Positions 45,375-55,140 of a DNA stretch of 64,000 nt are shown here, in pieces. The stretch spans positions 1-64,000 of the forward strand of contig JAQWTV010000097.1 in assembly GCA_029242545.1 (NCBI GenBank), in the 5' to 3' direction. The notes beneath the pieces were generated by a model. It did not search any database. It saw only the letters and a list, made by a program, of their open reading frames with translations, and was not told where the DNA came from. Numbering within the stretch: the first letter of the stretch is position 1; each line of letters opens with the position of its first letter. The stretch is from Roseibacillus sp. GTDB taxonomy: Bacteria > Verrucomicrobiota > Verrucomicrobiia > Verrucomicrobiales > Akkermansiaceae. The position numbers were made by a program, and so were the translations under genes.

Positions 45375-45480
45375 GGTGTTTGCCCCTTTTCCCCTAGGAT
45401 GAAACCTTATGACTATGGCGCCCTCAATTCTGGGCCCATGACATTTGGACATATTGGAATGATGGGCTACGATAGTCCCG

Positions 45481-46353
45481 GTGACCTTGAACCCTTGCAC
45501 GCTTCTCGTAGATAACGGCTCGCATCGCGCCGAATCGACCCTGAGTCTTCGCCGGATTGCAGAGTCCCTAGGCTCGCAGCTGGGCAGGGAGGTGCACCCT
45601 GTGTCTCTTCTTCATTCAACTAAAGTTGATCCGAGTGATCTTGGAGGAATCCCAGCCCAGATTTTTGAGCCGTTCCTCAAGAAGCAGAGAGAAAATGGCG
45701 AGAACTCCTTCCTGGTGGTTCCATTTTTCTTCGGTCACAGCGCGGCCATCTATGAATATCTTCCCCAGCGCGTCAGGGAGATCGGTGTGGACTGGCCTGA
45801 ACTTGAGGTGCGGGTTGCTCCTTCGATGGTGAAGCTTGATGAGCCCGAAGATGTCCGCGTGGCCAGTATACTCGGTGATCTGGTAGCAAGAAAGATCGAG
45901 AAAGAGGGGCTGGTTCGTCCTGCAGTCACCTTGGTTGACCATGGGACCCCGCGAGTAGCAGTCAATAAGGTGCGCAACCATGTGGCGAACCAGCTGGCTG
46001 AGGTGCTGAAAGATAAGGCCTCGGTGGTAGAGGCCTCTTCAATGGAACGCCGGGAGGGAGATGAGTATGCCTTCAACGAGCCCCTCCTTGAGAATTTGCT
46101 CGGGCAGGAGAAATTCGGAAGAGATGTCGTGTTATCCATGCTTTTCATATCGCCGGGACGACATGCGGGGCCCGGTGGAGATATTGCGCAGATCAGGCAA
46201 GAGGCAGAAAAAGGGCATGAGGGACTGCGAACCTTTGGGAGCGATCTATTTGCCACGCATCCGGAGGTTGTGAATCTTCTTGCTGAGCGCTTCGCCGAGG
46301 GTTTGGCTGGGGCGCCGGTTGCTGGAGAGGTGCCTGCTCCAGAGGCTGGGTGA
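45481..46353 (+). CDS. CbiX/sirohydrochlorin-chelatase-like protein
   Basis: 290 residues, GTG start; no other start is possible because a TGA lies 18 bp upstream in frame. It has two tandem chelatase-like halves. In the first, TLLVDNGSHR and VPFFFGHSAAIYEYLP; in the second, VTLVDHGTPR and FISPGRHAGPGGDIAQI. Class II chelatases insert Fe or Co into sirohydrochlorin using His residues placed as the two H in each half. The family assignment is good, the metal and substrate are not known, and no other tetrapyrrole gene is adjacent. The lipoate-ligase-like gene follows by 7 bp. Confidence 0.75.
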   Translation: MTLNPCTLLVDNGSHRAESTLSLRRIAESLGSQLGREVHPVSLLHSTKVDPSDLGGIPAQIFEPFLKKQRENGENSFLVVPFFFGHSAAIYEYLPQRVREIGVDWPELEVRVAPSMVKLDEPEDVRVASILGDLVARKIEKEGLVRPAVTLVDHGTPRVAVNKVRNHVANQLAEVLKDKASVVEASSMERREGDEYAFNEPLLENLLGQEKFGRDVVLSMLFISPGRHAGPGGDIAQIRQEAEKGHEGLRTFGSDLFATHPEVVNLLAERFAEGLAGAPVAGEVPAPEAG

Positions 46354-46360
46354 GAGAGGC

Positions 46361-47026
46361 ATGGTGGAACTTGAAAAACTCGAATTCTGGCGTGATCCGG
46401 TGTCTCGCAGTGGACCCGAGAACATGGCTGTAGACAGTTGGCTGCTAGAGCAGGAGAGGCCTGTTCTTCGAGCGTATTGCTGGGAAGGAAGTTGGGGGAG
46501 CTTGGGTTATTTTGGTGAGTTTGAAGAGGCCCAAGCGGTGTTGCCGGGTGTGTCTCTTGTCCGGCGGGCAACCGGGGGAGGGCTCGTCGATCATCGGAAT
46601 GACCTCACATATACCCTCGCCATTCCCAGATCGCATGGGCTAGCAAGGGCAAAGGGATCCGAGAGCTATCGTCTGATCCATTCAGCGCTGGCAGATTCCC
46701 TGCGAACAGGTGGCCATGAGGTTGAGCTTGTCAGGCAGGATCACGAGGTGGACTCCTCCTCATGTTTTGAGAAGCCGGTGGAATGGGATCTGATTGACCG
46801 ATGCGGTAATAAGATTGCCGGTGCAGGTCAGCGGCGCACGCGGAAGGGATTGCTCCACCAGGGGAGTGTCCTGTTGGGGGAGCCCGCTGATGACGCGGCA
46901 ATCCTTCTCAGGCTTGCCAGTGAGCTGGCTCTGAGCGTGGAGATGCTAGAAATGAATCCCTCGGGAGAGGGATTCACTGCGCTCGTCAGCCAGTTTTCAG
47001 ATGCTTCGTGGCTGAACCGCAGATGA
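46361..47026 (+). CDS. Lipoate-protein ligase A-like (BPL/LplA/LipB fold) protein
   Basis: 221 residues from ATG 46361, with GAGAGG upstream. The longer frame from 46280 overlaps the CbiX-like gene. PENMAVDSWLLEQ, RAYCWEGSWGSLGYFG, the lipoyl-binding RRATGGGLVDHRNDLTYTLA and the lysine motif NKIAGAGQRRTRKGLLHQGS all fit the family; the Lys of NKIAGAGQ is the catalytic position. It could be a lipoate or octanoate transferase. Close members of unknown role occur in this phylum, so I give no symbol. Convergent with the DUF3500 gene. Confidence 0.8.
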   Translation: MVELEKLEFWRDPVSRSGPENMAVDSWLLEQERPVLRAYCWEGSWGSLGYFGEFEEAQAVLPGVSLVRRATGGGLVDHRNDLTYTLAIPRSHGLARAKGSESYRLIHSALADSLRTGGHEVELVRQDHEVDSSSCFEKPVEWDLIDRCGNKIAGAGQRRTRKGLLHQGSVLLGEPADDAAILLRLASELALSVEMLEMNPSGEGFTALVSQFSDASWLNRR

Positions 47027-47034
47027 GAGGGTAG

Positions 47035-48054
47035 TCAGTTCTTCTCCGGGTGCTCTTTTCTGAGGTGATCGCCCAAGATATCCCGGCCGAAGTCTCCTTC
47101 AAAAAGACGCCAAACGGCATGAGCGTGATTTGCATCATTCTGCGTGTTGGCATATTCCACCATGAATGCGCCCTCATCCGTAATACGAAAGTAATGGGGG
47201 TCACCCTTGTTCAATCCACCTGACCAGGCAAAGCGTAGCTTGTCTACTGCTCCAGCGATTTCGGCCATGGCAGGCCGCGCTACCTCTGTTCGAGTGTTGC
47301 TGGCAAATTCCCGAAGAACTCCGAGTAACATGTTTTTCTGCTCAGTGCTCATATCTCCACCGGCAATTCCCTGCGATTCCGGCTTGCTGGCGACGCGGTC
47401 CTGGCTGGAAAGAATATCGCGCGGGGGCTTTTCAGAGAAGACAACGGCCTTACCCGCTGCTTTCAGGGATTGCATGAGCGCCCGAGCCTGGTCCTCCAGA
47501 CGTCCCAAGGGACGCGTTCCTTTCCTTGGCCCCTTTTTGACAATGGCAGGATTGGTTCCGAAGAACGCAGGTGTAGCGACAACGTTTCCGTTCACGATCG
47601 TGTAGTTCAGAGAGAGATGGTGGCCTTCAAAGCGCCAACCCCAGACGCCCTTCTTTGGTTTTGTGGAGGGATTCCCAAAGATGGCGATGTAATATTTCTG
47701 AGTGTCACGTTTCACCGGGTCATTTTCCATCTCTGCGAGGACGGCTTCCAGGCCCATGATGCTTGTAGCATTCAGGACTCCCTTCTGGCTGAGGCCACTT
47801 GCGAGGAGAGCGTATGCAGAGTGCGTTTGGGCAGGAGTCAGTTCGCTGAGCTTGAGGCCCTTACGGTCCAACGGGATAAAGTGCCAGTTTTCACGTTCCT
47901 CATCCGAAAACGCAAAAGTCGCTTTCTCCTTCTGCTCGGGCTTAAGGCCCTTAAGAAAGTTGCGTGCTGCGCGTCCCATTTCCATGGCGGGGTTACCCGC
48001 ATGAACAAGCGGAACAGAGAGAAAAACAACAGCGAGAGCGAGGTGTTTCTTCAT
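47035..48054 (-). CDS. Secreted DUF3500 protein
   Basis: 339 residues with a signal peptide (MKKHLALAVVFLSVPLVHAG). DUF3500 features: AARNFLKGLKPEQKEKATFA, FSDEERENWHFIPLDRKGL, GWRFEGHHLSLNYTIVNG, TPAFFGTNPA and RFAWSGGLNKGDPHYFRI, ending in a HAHAVWRLFEGDFG motif near the C-terminus. The conserved His/Asp residues and the periplasmic location suggest an enzyme or binding protein, but no function is established for this family. Confidence 0.88.
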   Translation of the reverse strand: MKKHLALAVVFLSVPLVHAGNPAMEMGRAARNFLKGLKPEQKEKATFAFSDEERENWHFIPLDRKGLKLSELTPAQTHSAYALLASGLSQKGVLNATSIMGLEAVLAEMENDPVKRDTQKYYIAIFGNPSTKPKKGVWGWRFEGHHLSLNYTIVNGNVVATPAFFGTNPAIVKKGPRKGTRPLGRLEDQARALMQSLKAAGKAVVFSEKPPRDILSSQDRVASKPESQGIAGGDMSTEQKNMLLGVLREFASNTRTEVARPAMAEIAGAVDKLRFAWSGGLNKGDPHYFRITDEGAFMVEYANTQNDANHAHAVWRLFEGDFGRDILGDHLRKEHPEKN

Positions 48055-48155
48055 AGTGGTGGCGATCTTGCGGAGGTTGTCCCGGATTGAAAGCGCAATA
48101 TGAACTTGTTCAGAACCTTAATGGATCCGCCTTTGCGCAAAGGGGGCCGCGATCG

Positions 48156-49559
48156 TTATCCTCCCAGACCAAGCATGGTGCTGGCTACCAGCAGATAAAT
48201 AAGCATTCCAGAGACATCGACCACCGTAGTAACGGCCGGTGCGGCAATGACGGCAGGATCGAGGCGGATAGCGCAGGCTCCGAGAGGAAGCAGGGCCCCG
48301 ATCAGGGTGGAAGCAGTAACCTGAACGGCGAGCGCCACCGCCACCGCTGATCCGAACGCGCTAAACGTGATCCCTGGGGCGACTTCCGGATGAAAAAGCG
48401 GCAGGATGAAAATCGCAATAACTGCGATTGCTGCGCCGAGGATCAATCCCAGCATTGCGCCTAGCCTGAGCTCCTTCCACGCCACTTTGAGCGCGTCTCG
48501 GCCGCTTAATTCGTTCAAGGCCATGGCCCGGATCGCTACCATGGAAGCTTGGCCCCCGGAGTTTCCTCCAGCGGCAATGATCATTGGAAGGAACAGCATG
48601 AGTAGGGGGATACCCTTGAGGATTGCCTCAAAGCGGAACATCACCGCACCTGCAGCGATGGAGAGAATGGCCAGGCCGACGAGCCAGATGACACGACGGC
48701 TGAAGTGAGTGGTGATTCGGGTATTGAGGTAGCCTTCTTCAGATTGCTCCCCGGTCAGTCCTGCCTGTTTCTCGATGTCCTCGGTTGACTCCTCACTCAG
48801 GATTTCCATTGCGTCGTCAGAAGTGATAACGCCCAGAAGACGGTTTTCTTGGTCGACAACCGGTAAGGCGAACAAATCATACTTTAACACCGCGATGGAG
48901 GCTTCCTCCTGATCAGTCTCTGCGAGAACAGTGTGCTCGATGGGCTGCATGATTGAGCCGACCGGAGTCTGCCATGCGTTGAATGTTAAATCGCGCAGTC
49001 TGAGCTTGCCTGCAAGCTGGTTGTTCCCGTCATGGACGAAGATTCTACTCAGTGTCTCAGTGTCTTCGAGATCAGGGCGAAGATGGTCGAGGGCTTCTTT
49101 GACAGTCATCTTGACCGAAACGTAGCCTATCTGGGTTGTCATTCGCCCACCTGCAGTATCCTCGGGATATTCAAGAAGGGTTCTTGTGAGCTCGCGTTCT
49201 TCAGATTCTCCCAGAAGACCGATTAATTTCTCCCTTTTACTGTCATCCTCAACGTCCTGCAGAACGTCAACGCGATCGTCATCAGGTAGTTCCTCAAGAA
49301 CCTGTCGTTGTTGGCTCGGCTTGAGGTAGTCGAGAGCTTCTTCTACCAGAGGATCTGGAATTTCGGCGATAACCTCTGAAAAGGCCTCCGAGGGAAGAGT
49401 GCGCACGAACCAGGCCTGGCTTTTCCTAGAAAGGTCTTCGTAGGCGGCAGCCAGATCCGCGTGGTGAATCTTCTCCGCCGCAGACAGGAAAGCGCTTCCG
49501 TCACGCGCGGCAATCGCGCGCGTCAGGTTCTCAAGAATTTCAGGATCCTCATCCGGCAC
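48156..49559 (-). CDS. mgtE: Magnesium transporter MgtE
   Basis: 467 residues. N-terminal helical superhelical domain (1-130; LEELPDDDRVDVLQDVEDD), two CBS domains (about 135-255; TLSRIFVHDGNNQLAGKLRL, FALPVVDQENRLLGVITSDD) and a five-helix membrane domain (about 285-467) with PLLMLFLPMIIAAGGNSGGQ and GALLPLGACAIRLDPAV. In MgtE, Mg2+ bound between the N and CBS domains closes the channel, so activity is self-regulated by cytoplasmic Mg2+. Inner membrane homodimer. Divergent from the GH13 gene. Confidence 0.95.
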   Translation of the reverse strand: MPDEDPEILENLTRAIAARDGSAFLSAAEKIHHADLAAAYEDLSRKSQAWFVRTLPSEAFSEVIAEIPDPLVEEALDYLKPSQQRQVLEELPDDDRVDVLQDVEDDSKREKLIGLLGESEERELTRTLLEYPEDTAGGRMTTQIGYVSVKMTVKEALDHLRPDLEDTETLSRIFVHDGNNQLAGKLRLRDLTFNAWQTPVGSIMQPIEHTVLAETDQEEASIAVLKYDLFALPVVDQENRLLGVITSDDAMEILSEESTEDIEKQAGLTGEQSEEGYLNTRITTHFSRRVIWLVGLAILSIAAGAVMFRFEAILKGIPLLMLFLPMIIAAGGNSGGQASMVAIRAMALNELSGRDALKVAWKELRLGAMLGLILGAAIAVIAIFILPLFHPEVAPGITFSAFGSAVAVALAVQVTASTLIGALLPLGACAIRLDPAVIAAPAVTTVVDVSGMLIYLLVASTMLGLGG

Positions 49560-49692
49560 GGGTTTAGATTAGGAAGAGAGGTCGTTTTGAGAAGTCCAAA
49601 CCGAGTCAGGATAGCTCAGTTTTTCTTTGCCGCGAGTTCCCTTCTGCTAGTTTATTTAGGATAAGGCCGCACTCTCTCGCCGATCTATCCGC

Positions 49693-52600
49693 ATGAACCC
49701 TCTCTGCCGGCTCGCTCTTTTCCTGTTCCTGACTGCAACCCAGGTCGGAGCAGAGGCAATGCTTCAGTATTTCAATACCAGTTGGCGCGAACTCACCCGC
49801 AAGATTCCGGAAATAGCCGAGGCGGGCTACCAGTCGCTCTGGATTCCGCCTCCAACTAAGGCTGGTGGGGCTTTCTCGGTCGGGTATGACCTGTTTGATC
49901 GCTTCGACCTTGGCTCCAAGGATCAGAAGGGATCGGTGAGAACCCGATATGGGACTGAGACGGAACTTCTCAATCTGATCCAGGTTGCCCATCGATTTGG
50001 TATCCGGGTCTATTTTGATGCGATCATGAATCATAACGGGTTTGATGTCCCCGGCTATAATGAGGCTGTTCCGGAAGATCTTTACCCGGGATTTCTTCCA
50101 GGAGATTTTCATTTGCGAACTACCGGTGAAGGTTTCTACAGAAGGTGGGATAATACGCGGGACTGGGGAAGTGAATGGCAGGTCCAGAATCTGGGCCTTT
50201 CGGGGCTCATTGACATTGCGACGGAGCCAGGAACAGTCAACCGGAACCATGGAGGGTTCGAAGGAGAGAACTCGATCAAGCCGGTTTACCTGCGTCATCC
50301 AGAGAATCCGGAATACTACTGCTACATCCCGAGTGGTCCTGGACAGACCCATGCAGCTAACGAGGGAATCTACGTGGGCTTCGGTGCGGGTAATGGGGTA
50401 ACCCGTTCTTTCCTGCAGTTAAACGAATCGTTTTATGAGGAAATCGTGGAAGATATGCTTCATCGGTCTCTCAGGTGGCAACTCGATCGGACTAAGGCAG
50501 ATGGAGCGCGACTGGACGCGGTTAAACACACACCTGCAGATTTCTTTGGTTCGACGTTTGGAGGAGATAGGGACAGGTCGGATTATGGCTTTCTCGGGCA
50601 GGCACAACGGCAGTTCAATCTGACTCGGGGTTACCTTGATGCGAACCACCGGGATACCGTTTTCAATATCGATGCCCCGAGAGATGATGCGATGTTCTTC
50701 GGAGAGCATCTTGGGCAGCCTCCTTCTTATGTCCCTTATATCGATGCGGGGATGCGACTTATCGATAATGATCTCCGGAATAATTTAAACCGTACTCTCG
50801 GCAATCCATCGGCGAGTCTGGTCGGGTATGACCAGCCAGGGGCAGGGGGATTTGGCCCCAGCGTCTCGGTCATGCATGCGCAGAGCCATGATAATGATTA
50901 TGCCTCGAGGCGTGAATTGCAGCATGCCCTCTATTTTACGAGGGATGGCCTCCCGCTGGTGTATACCGATGGGAATTATCATGCAGGAACACTGGAGGGT
51001 AGTGGGGGGGCTTTCCCGCGACATTCCAATACCGCCTTTTTAGGCCAATTCGGCGATACTCGCCTCCCCAATCTGGCTTACGTTCACCAGCACTTTGCCC
51101 GAGGTATCCAACGGTCCAGATGGGCGGATAATGACTTTCTTGCCTACGAACGTATCGACAAGAGAGAGAATCCTGGGATGAGCGATGAGGCGGGAGTGGT
51201 TGCGCTTGTGATGGTGAACGACAACTATGCAGAAGGGGAAAGACGTGATCTGGCTACCTCCTTTCCCTCTGTCCCGTTCTCTGGTGATGCATACCTCTTC
51301 CAGTATGCTCGTGGATATGGAAGTCAGGTAGGTTTCTATAAGTATGCTTCTCAGTTGAGGGAAGTAGTGATTGATCCTGGCAGTTACATGATTTTCTCCT
51401 ACCGGACCCCGGAGGAATCACTGGCTTGGAAAGAAAATGGTGGGCGCCCCATCGAAATATTTCAGTCCGGAGAGCGAGCTGGCCATATCGTGGTTTCGAG
51501 ACGTGATGGTCCTAATGGTGATGCAGGCTTCAGTGGTCCCTTCGCAAATCCCGGCTTTCACCCGCCACCATCTGACCTCAGCGGAATCGGAGGAACGGAT
51601 TTTCAATATGAAGTTCGTGTTCCCAGAGTCACCGATATCCGGGATTTGAAATTTGTGTTTCGAGCTGATCGTTCCGCGGCGAATATTCTCTGTAAGTTGG
51701 ATGGAGGTATCGATCTCAATGCTACGCGTCCCGACAGGAATACGGACCCTGGGTTTCGGGATCATCCGCCTGCCCTCAGCAGTGATAACTTTCTTGGCTA
51801 TGAACAGCCCGAGTTTGTCGGGCGGATGGGGCCGGAGAAATTTGCGGCGAAAGATACTTCGCGGTGTGCGCTCTCTGCGACCAGAGCGGAAAGCTGGATG
51901 GTCAGAATAGGATCGGGAAGTTTCCTGCGAAGTGATGGGCTAGGCATGAATACAAGTCCTCCCGATACGGCTCAATTTGTATATCACGATCCAGAGGCGC
52001 TACTCCCGGAATCCATTGGCTCGGGACGTCAGTATCAGGAGAAAGTTTCAGGAATAGAGATTTACGCGAAAACCAACTCGGGTCTCGGTGGATACCGGGG
52101 AGCCCTTTATTATACGGTTGATCGCTCTCAACCCCGTGGAGCAATTGGCTCAGGCGCTGTCGACGCCACTTCGACGATTCCCATGAGCTGGGTCGGCGAT
52201 GCCGAGGGAGGAAGTTGGTGGAGAGGAGTGATCGAACGGAGTCGCGGTGGAACGATTCGTTATACGGTGGGGGTTTGGAAAGATGCGGTGAGTCCGCTTT
52301 TTCCCAGTGGAGAGCTGGAGGTCGATACGAAGCGACATGGAATGACTGTTTTTCAAATTGATGGATTTGATGGCGAGCAGGTCCGGTTCTTCCCTCATAA
52401 TGATTACGCGAAGACGCCTGATCAGCAGTCCTTTGAGATGAAGGTCGGCCTCGATGAGGGATTCCATATCCTCCGTGCCCGCGCTTTTCTTGAACGGACG
52501 GGAAAGGCTTCCCTGTTCAATACGTTTCAGCAGACTTTTTATTATGATAGGTCCAGACCGGAGGGAGAAATTGTCTTTCCAGCGGAGGGAGCAATCCTGA

Positions 52601-54105
52601 GCGGGCAGAGTTACGAGGTGGTCGTTCGTGCGGATGCAAGCGTTACGGAGGCTTGGTTTTTCATCGAAGACGGAATCGGTCCCAATGATGATGATCTGAC
52701 CGGATCGGCCAACGGCAATGGACCCGGGAAGTGGGTTAAGATTCCGGAGGTAGGCGCTGATCCTAGTTTGGAGAGTGCCTTTCCTCGTGAGTTCCGTTTC
52801 AACTACACGAATATCCCAGCGGGCAACATCCCCTCGGTGATACGGGTCAGGTTAAGAGAACAGAGCTCTTCAGGTGCTCTGGGGTGGGCGTCTTTAATCA
52901 GCGATTCTGATGATGCGGAGGGCTGGTATACCACCCTCTCACGAAATGTAATTGCCGATGGCCCGGATCGAGCCCTTTTTGTGGGCTTTCCCGCCTTTGA
53001 CGGGGAAGTGGTTGGGGAGGACTATGTCCTCAAGGCTTATTTTTCCAGGGATCTGGGGGAAGGAGTCTCGGACGCGCAACTCGTTGAGGAATTCAATGTC
53101 CTTATAGCGAGCACGTCGAGTGGGACTTCTTCTGGAGCTATAATCCAGGACCGAGAATCCTTTCGTATCATCCGTGATGACACCGCAGGATTCCACGCCC
53201 TGTCTTTCGACATGCCCAAGTTATGGAATGGGGATCCCGAGTTTCTGCATCATATCAGGGTGATGCACAGAAGGGATGATGTGGAGTTGTCAGCTATACG
53301 TCTTGTGCGGGCATCGGAACTACTCGATCCCTACGTGAGCGTGGTGCAGCCTCCGGCTTTTGATGGGGGTGGGCAGCCCTGGGTGGAATTCATCCCGGAT
53401 GTAGTAGCTCCAACCCCGGGTCAACGGGAAATTGCCATTCGAATCGAGACCGACAGCAGAGCTAGTCATCTCGAGGTTGTCTTTGAGGAAGGTGAGGGGA
53501 GTCTGGTATTTGCGGGAGTAAGGTCCGTGGGCGCGCAGCAGTTCTGGGACTACCGATGGGAAGGAGTGGTGGCCGGTGTATATCAGATCCGGGTTGATAT
53601 GAGGGAGGATCCGCTGGGAGCGGTTGTAGCAAGTGCGATAAGGGGCGTCACTGTTGCTCTGGGCCCCTCTGTGCCGGTGGCTCAGGATCTTGATTCAGAT
53701 GGGCTTCCTGATTGGTGGGAAATAGCGAAAGGGTTGAGTGTGTTCGACGACGGAGACGGGCCAGTGGGTGGTCAGGGCGGTCCGGTCGGGGATCCAGATG
53801 GAGACGGGGTTTCTAATCTAATCGAGTATGTCATTGGGCTCGACCCCAACTTGCCCAATCTGAATTCAGTTCCTGAGCTAGGGATAAGAGCTGGTCGTGA
53901 CGGGAGCGTGCATCTGACCTTTTCCGGTATTCCCGACCGACTTTATTGTATTTCTTGGAGTCTTGATCTTGAAATATGGACTCCACTCGGGGCGGTTATC
54001 GATACTGGGGCAGAGGTTCTGCCCTCACGATACGAGGTAATCGACCGTGAGTTGGCAGATACGGCGAAAAGGTATTACCGCCTCGAAGTTGCCCTTCCTG
54101 AGTAG
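49693..54105 (+). CDS. Secreted GH13-family (alpha-amylase-like) protein with C-terminal modules
   Basis: 1470 residues, signal peptide (LCRLALFLFLTATQVGAEA). The catalytic barrel covers about 22-560. Conserved regions: I D109-A-I-M-N-H114, II G-A-R-L-D275-A-V-K-H (nucleophile Asp275), III F-F-G-E338-H (acid/base Glu338), IV Q-S-H399-D400-N-D. After the barrel come several beta-sandwich-like stretches without clear family names, then one DxDxDG calcium-type segment near 1340-1390 and a C-terminal module (RLYCISWSLDLEIWTPLGAV) like that of the truncated surface protein at 13744-14664. It likely hydrolyses or transglycosylates alpha-glucans outside the cytoplasm; the exact substrate is unknown. 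Confidence 0.9.
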   Translation: MNPLCRLALFLFLTATQVGAEAMLQYFNTSWRELTRKIPEIAEAGYQSLWIPPPTKAGGAFSVGYDLFDRFDLGSKDQKGSVRTRYGTETELLNLIQVAHRFGIRVYFDAIMNHNGFDVPGYNEAVPEDLYPGFLPGDFHLRTTGEGFYRRWDNTRDWGSEWQVQNLGLSGLIDIATEPGTVNRNHGGFEGENSIKPVYLRHPENPEYYCYIPSGPGQTHAANEGIYVGFGAGNGVTRSFLQLNESFYEEIVEDMLHRSLRWQLDRTKADGARLDAVKHTPADFFGSTFGGDRDRSDYGFLGQAQRQFNLTRGYLDANHRDTVFNIDAPRDDAMFFGEHLGQPPSYVPYIDAGMRLIDNDLRNNLNRTLGNPSASLVGYDQPGAGGFGPSVSVMHAQSHDNDYASRRELQHALYFTRDGLPLVYTDGNYHAGTLEGSGGAFPRHSNTAFLGQFGDTRLPNLAYVHQHFARGIQRSRWADNDFLAYERIDKRENPGMSDEAGVVALVMVNDNYAEGERRDLATSFPSVPFSGDAYLFQYARGYGSQVGFYKYASQLREVVIDPGSYMIFSYRTPEESLAWKENGGRPIEIFQSGERAGHIVVSRRDGPNGDAGFSGPFANPGFHPPPSDLSGIGGTDFQYEVRVPRVTDIRDLKFVFRADRSAANILCKLDGGIDLNATRPDRNTDPGFRDHPPALSSDNFLGYEQPEFVGRMGPEKFAAKDTSRCALSATRAESWMVRIGSGSFLRSDGLGMNTSPPDTAQFVYHDPEALLPESIGSGRQYQEKVSGIEIYAKTNSGLGGYRGALYYTVDRSQPRGAIGSGAVDATSTIPMSWVGDAEGGSWWRGVIERSRGGTIRYTVGVWKDAVSPLFPSGELEVDTKRHGMTVFQIDGFDGEQVRFFPHNDYAKTPDQQSFEMKVGLDEGFHILRARAFLERTGKASLFNTFQQTFYYDRSRPEGEIVFPAEGAILSGQSYEVVVRADASVTEAWFFIEDGIGPNDDDLTGSANGNGPGKWVKIPEVGADPSLESAFPREFRFNYTNIPAGNIPSVIRVRLREQSSSGALGWASLISDSDDAEGWYTTLSRNVIADGPDRALFVGFPAFDGEVVGEDYVLKAYFSRDLGEGVSDAQLVEEFNVLIASTSSGTSSGAIIQDRESFRIIRDDTAGFHALSFDMPKLWNGDPEFLHHIRVMHRRDDVELSAIRLVRASELLDPYVSVVQPPAFDGGGQPWVEFIPDVVAPTPGQREIAIRIETDSRASHLEVVFEEGEGSLVFAGVRSVGAQQFWDYRWEGVVAGVYQIRVDMREDPLGAVVASAIRGVTVALGPSVPVAQDLDSDGLPDWWEIAKGLSVFDDGDGPVGGQGGPVGDPDGDGVSNLIEYVIGLDPNLPNLNSVPELGIRAGRDGSVHLTFSGIPDRLYCISWSLDLEIWTPLGAVIDTGAEVLPSRYEVIDRELADTAKRYYRLEVALPE

Positions 54106-54130
54106 CGCCCATGATGCTGAGCGGGCTATG

Positions 54131-54151
54131 CCCGCCCTTCACGAGGGCGGG
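54131..54151. terminator. Hairpin between convergent GH13 and ftsY genes
   Basis: Perfect 8-bp stem CCCGCCCT (54131-54138) / AGGGCGGG (54144-54151) with a 5-base loop, between the stop of the GH13 gene (54105) and the stop of ftsY (54162). It has no T-run but is placed to act as a shared terminator. Confidence 0.5.
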
Positions 54152-54161
54152 TAACCTGCCT

Positions 54162-55013
54162 CTAGAGAACTTGCTCGACAAATTTCTCGCGGCTAAAGGC
54201 CTCAAACTGTTCAGGTTCCTCGCCGGTGCCGATGAATTGAGGGGCGATATCCAGTTCTTTCTGAATAGCAACCGCCACTCCTCCCTTTCCTGAGCCATCC
54301 AGTTTGGTGACGATTACCCCGGAAAGAGGAACGGCTTTGTTGAATTCGCGAGCCTGATTCAGGGCGTTGCCTCCGGTGGTGGCGTCCACGACGAGCAAAG
54401 TATGATGGGGTGCGTTTTGATCCTGCTTGCCGAGGATACGACTAATTTTTCCGAGCTCCTCCATCAAGTTGTGACTGGTGTGGAGGCGACCTGCGGTGTC
54501 ACAGATCAGAACCTGAGTGCCATTACTTAAGGCCTGTTGGTGGGCCGTGTAGCAGACAGATGCGGGGTCTGCGTTTTTAGCTCCCTTAACGAGGGGAATA
54601 TCGAGTCGTTCCGACCATTGCTCCAACTGTTCAACAGCAGCAGCCCGAAAGGTATCTGCAGCAGCCAACGCTACTGTAGTTCCCTGCTGCGAGAAAAGGT
54701 TAGCAAGCTTTGCCGCAGAAGTGGTCTTGCCGGTGCCGTTGACGCCAACGACCAGAATTACCAGCGGGCTGCCATCCTCTGGAAGCTCGAGAGCTGTTGG
54801 GTCCTGAGGGAAGACTGCGCTAATATGATTGCGGGTTGCTTCCACAACATCATCAGTCGAAATCTTACGCCCAAGCTTCCGGAGGGTCTCAACGATTTCC
54901 AATGAAGTTCTGACGCCAAGGTCCGCAGAGATTAGGTCAGCCTCCAGTTCATCCCAATCTACATCCGAGCGGTTCGCGACCTTATTGTAGAGGTTCTTGA
55001 AGAATCCAGCCAT
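54162..55013 (-). CDS. ftsY: Signal recognition particle receptor FtsY
   Basis: 283 residues, short form without the long acidic N-terminal A domain. N domain (1-80) and SRP GTPase G domain: G1 GVNGTGKTTSAAKLA, G2/I-box DTFRAAAVEQLEQWS, G3 DTAGRLHTSHNLMEE, G4 TKLDGSGKGG, G5-like FIGTGEEPEQFEAF. It receives ribosome-nascent-chain/SRP complexes at the membrane and delivers them to SecYEG. Confidence 0.96.
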   Translation of the reverse strand: MAGFFKNLYNKVANRSDVDWDELEADLISADLGVRTSLEIVETLRKLGRKISTDDVVEATRNHISAVFPQDPTALELPEDGSPLVILVVGVNGTGKTTSAAKLANLFSQQGTTVALAAADTFRAAAVEQLEQWSERLDIPLVKGAKNADPASVCYTAHQQALSNGTQVLICDTAGRLHTSHNLMEELGKISRILGKQDQNAPHHTLLVVDATTGGNALNQAREFNKAVPLSGVIVTKLDGSGKGGVAVAIQKELDIAPQFIGTGEEPEQFEAFSREKFVEQVL

Positions 55014-55140
55014 GTTGTTGAGAAGTAAGAGCCGCAGGAATCTTGCTCAGGATTGAGCGCTTTTTGATCATGCGCGGGCCGGAGGTTCTCGAATTCCCTC
55101 CCGGAGGCAAGATATTTGAATTTAGAACAGGATCTCGCCT

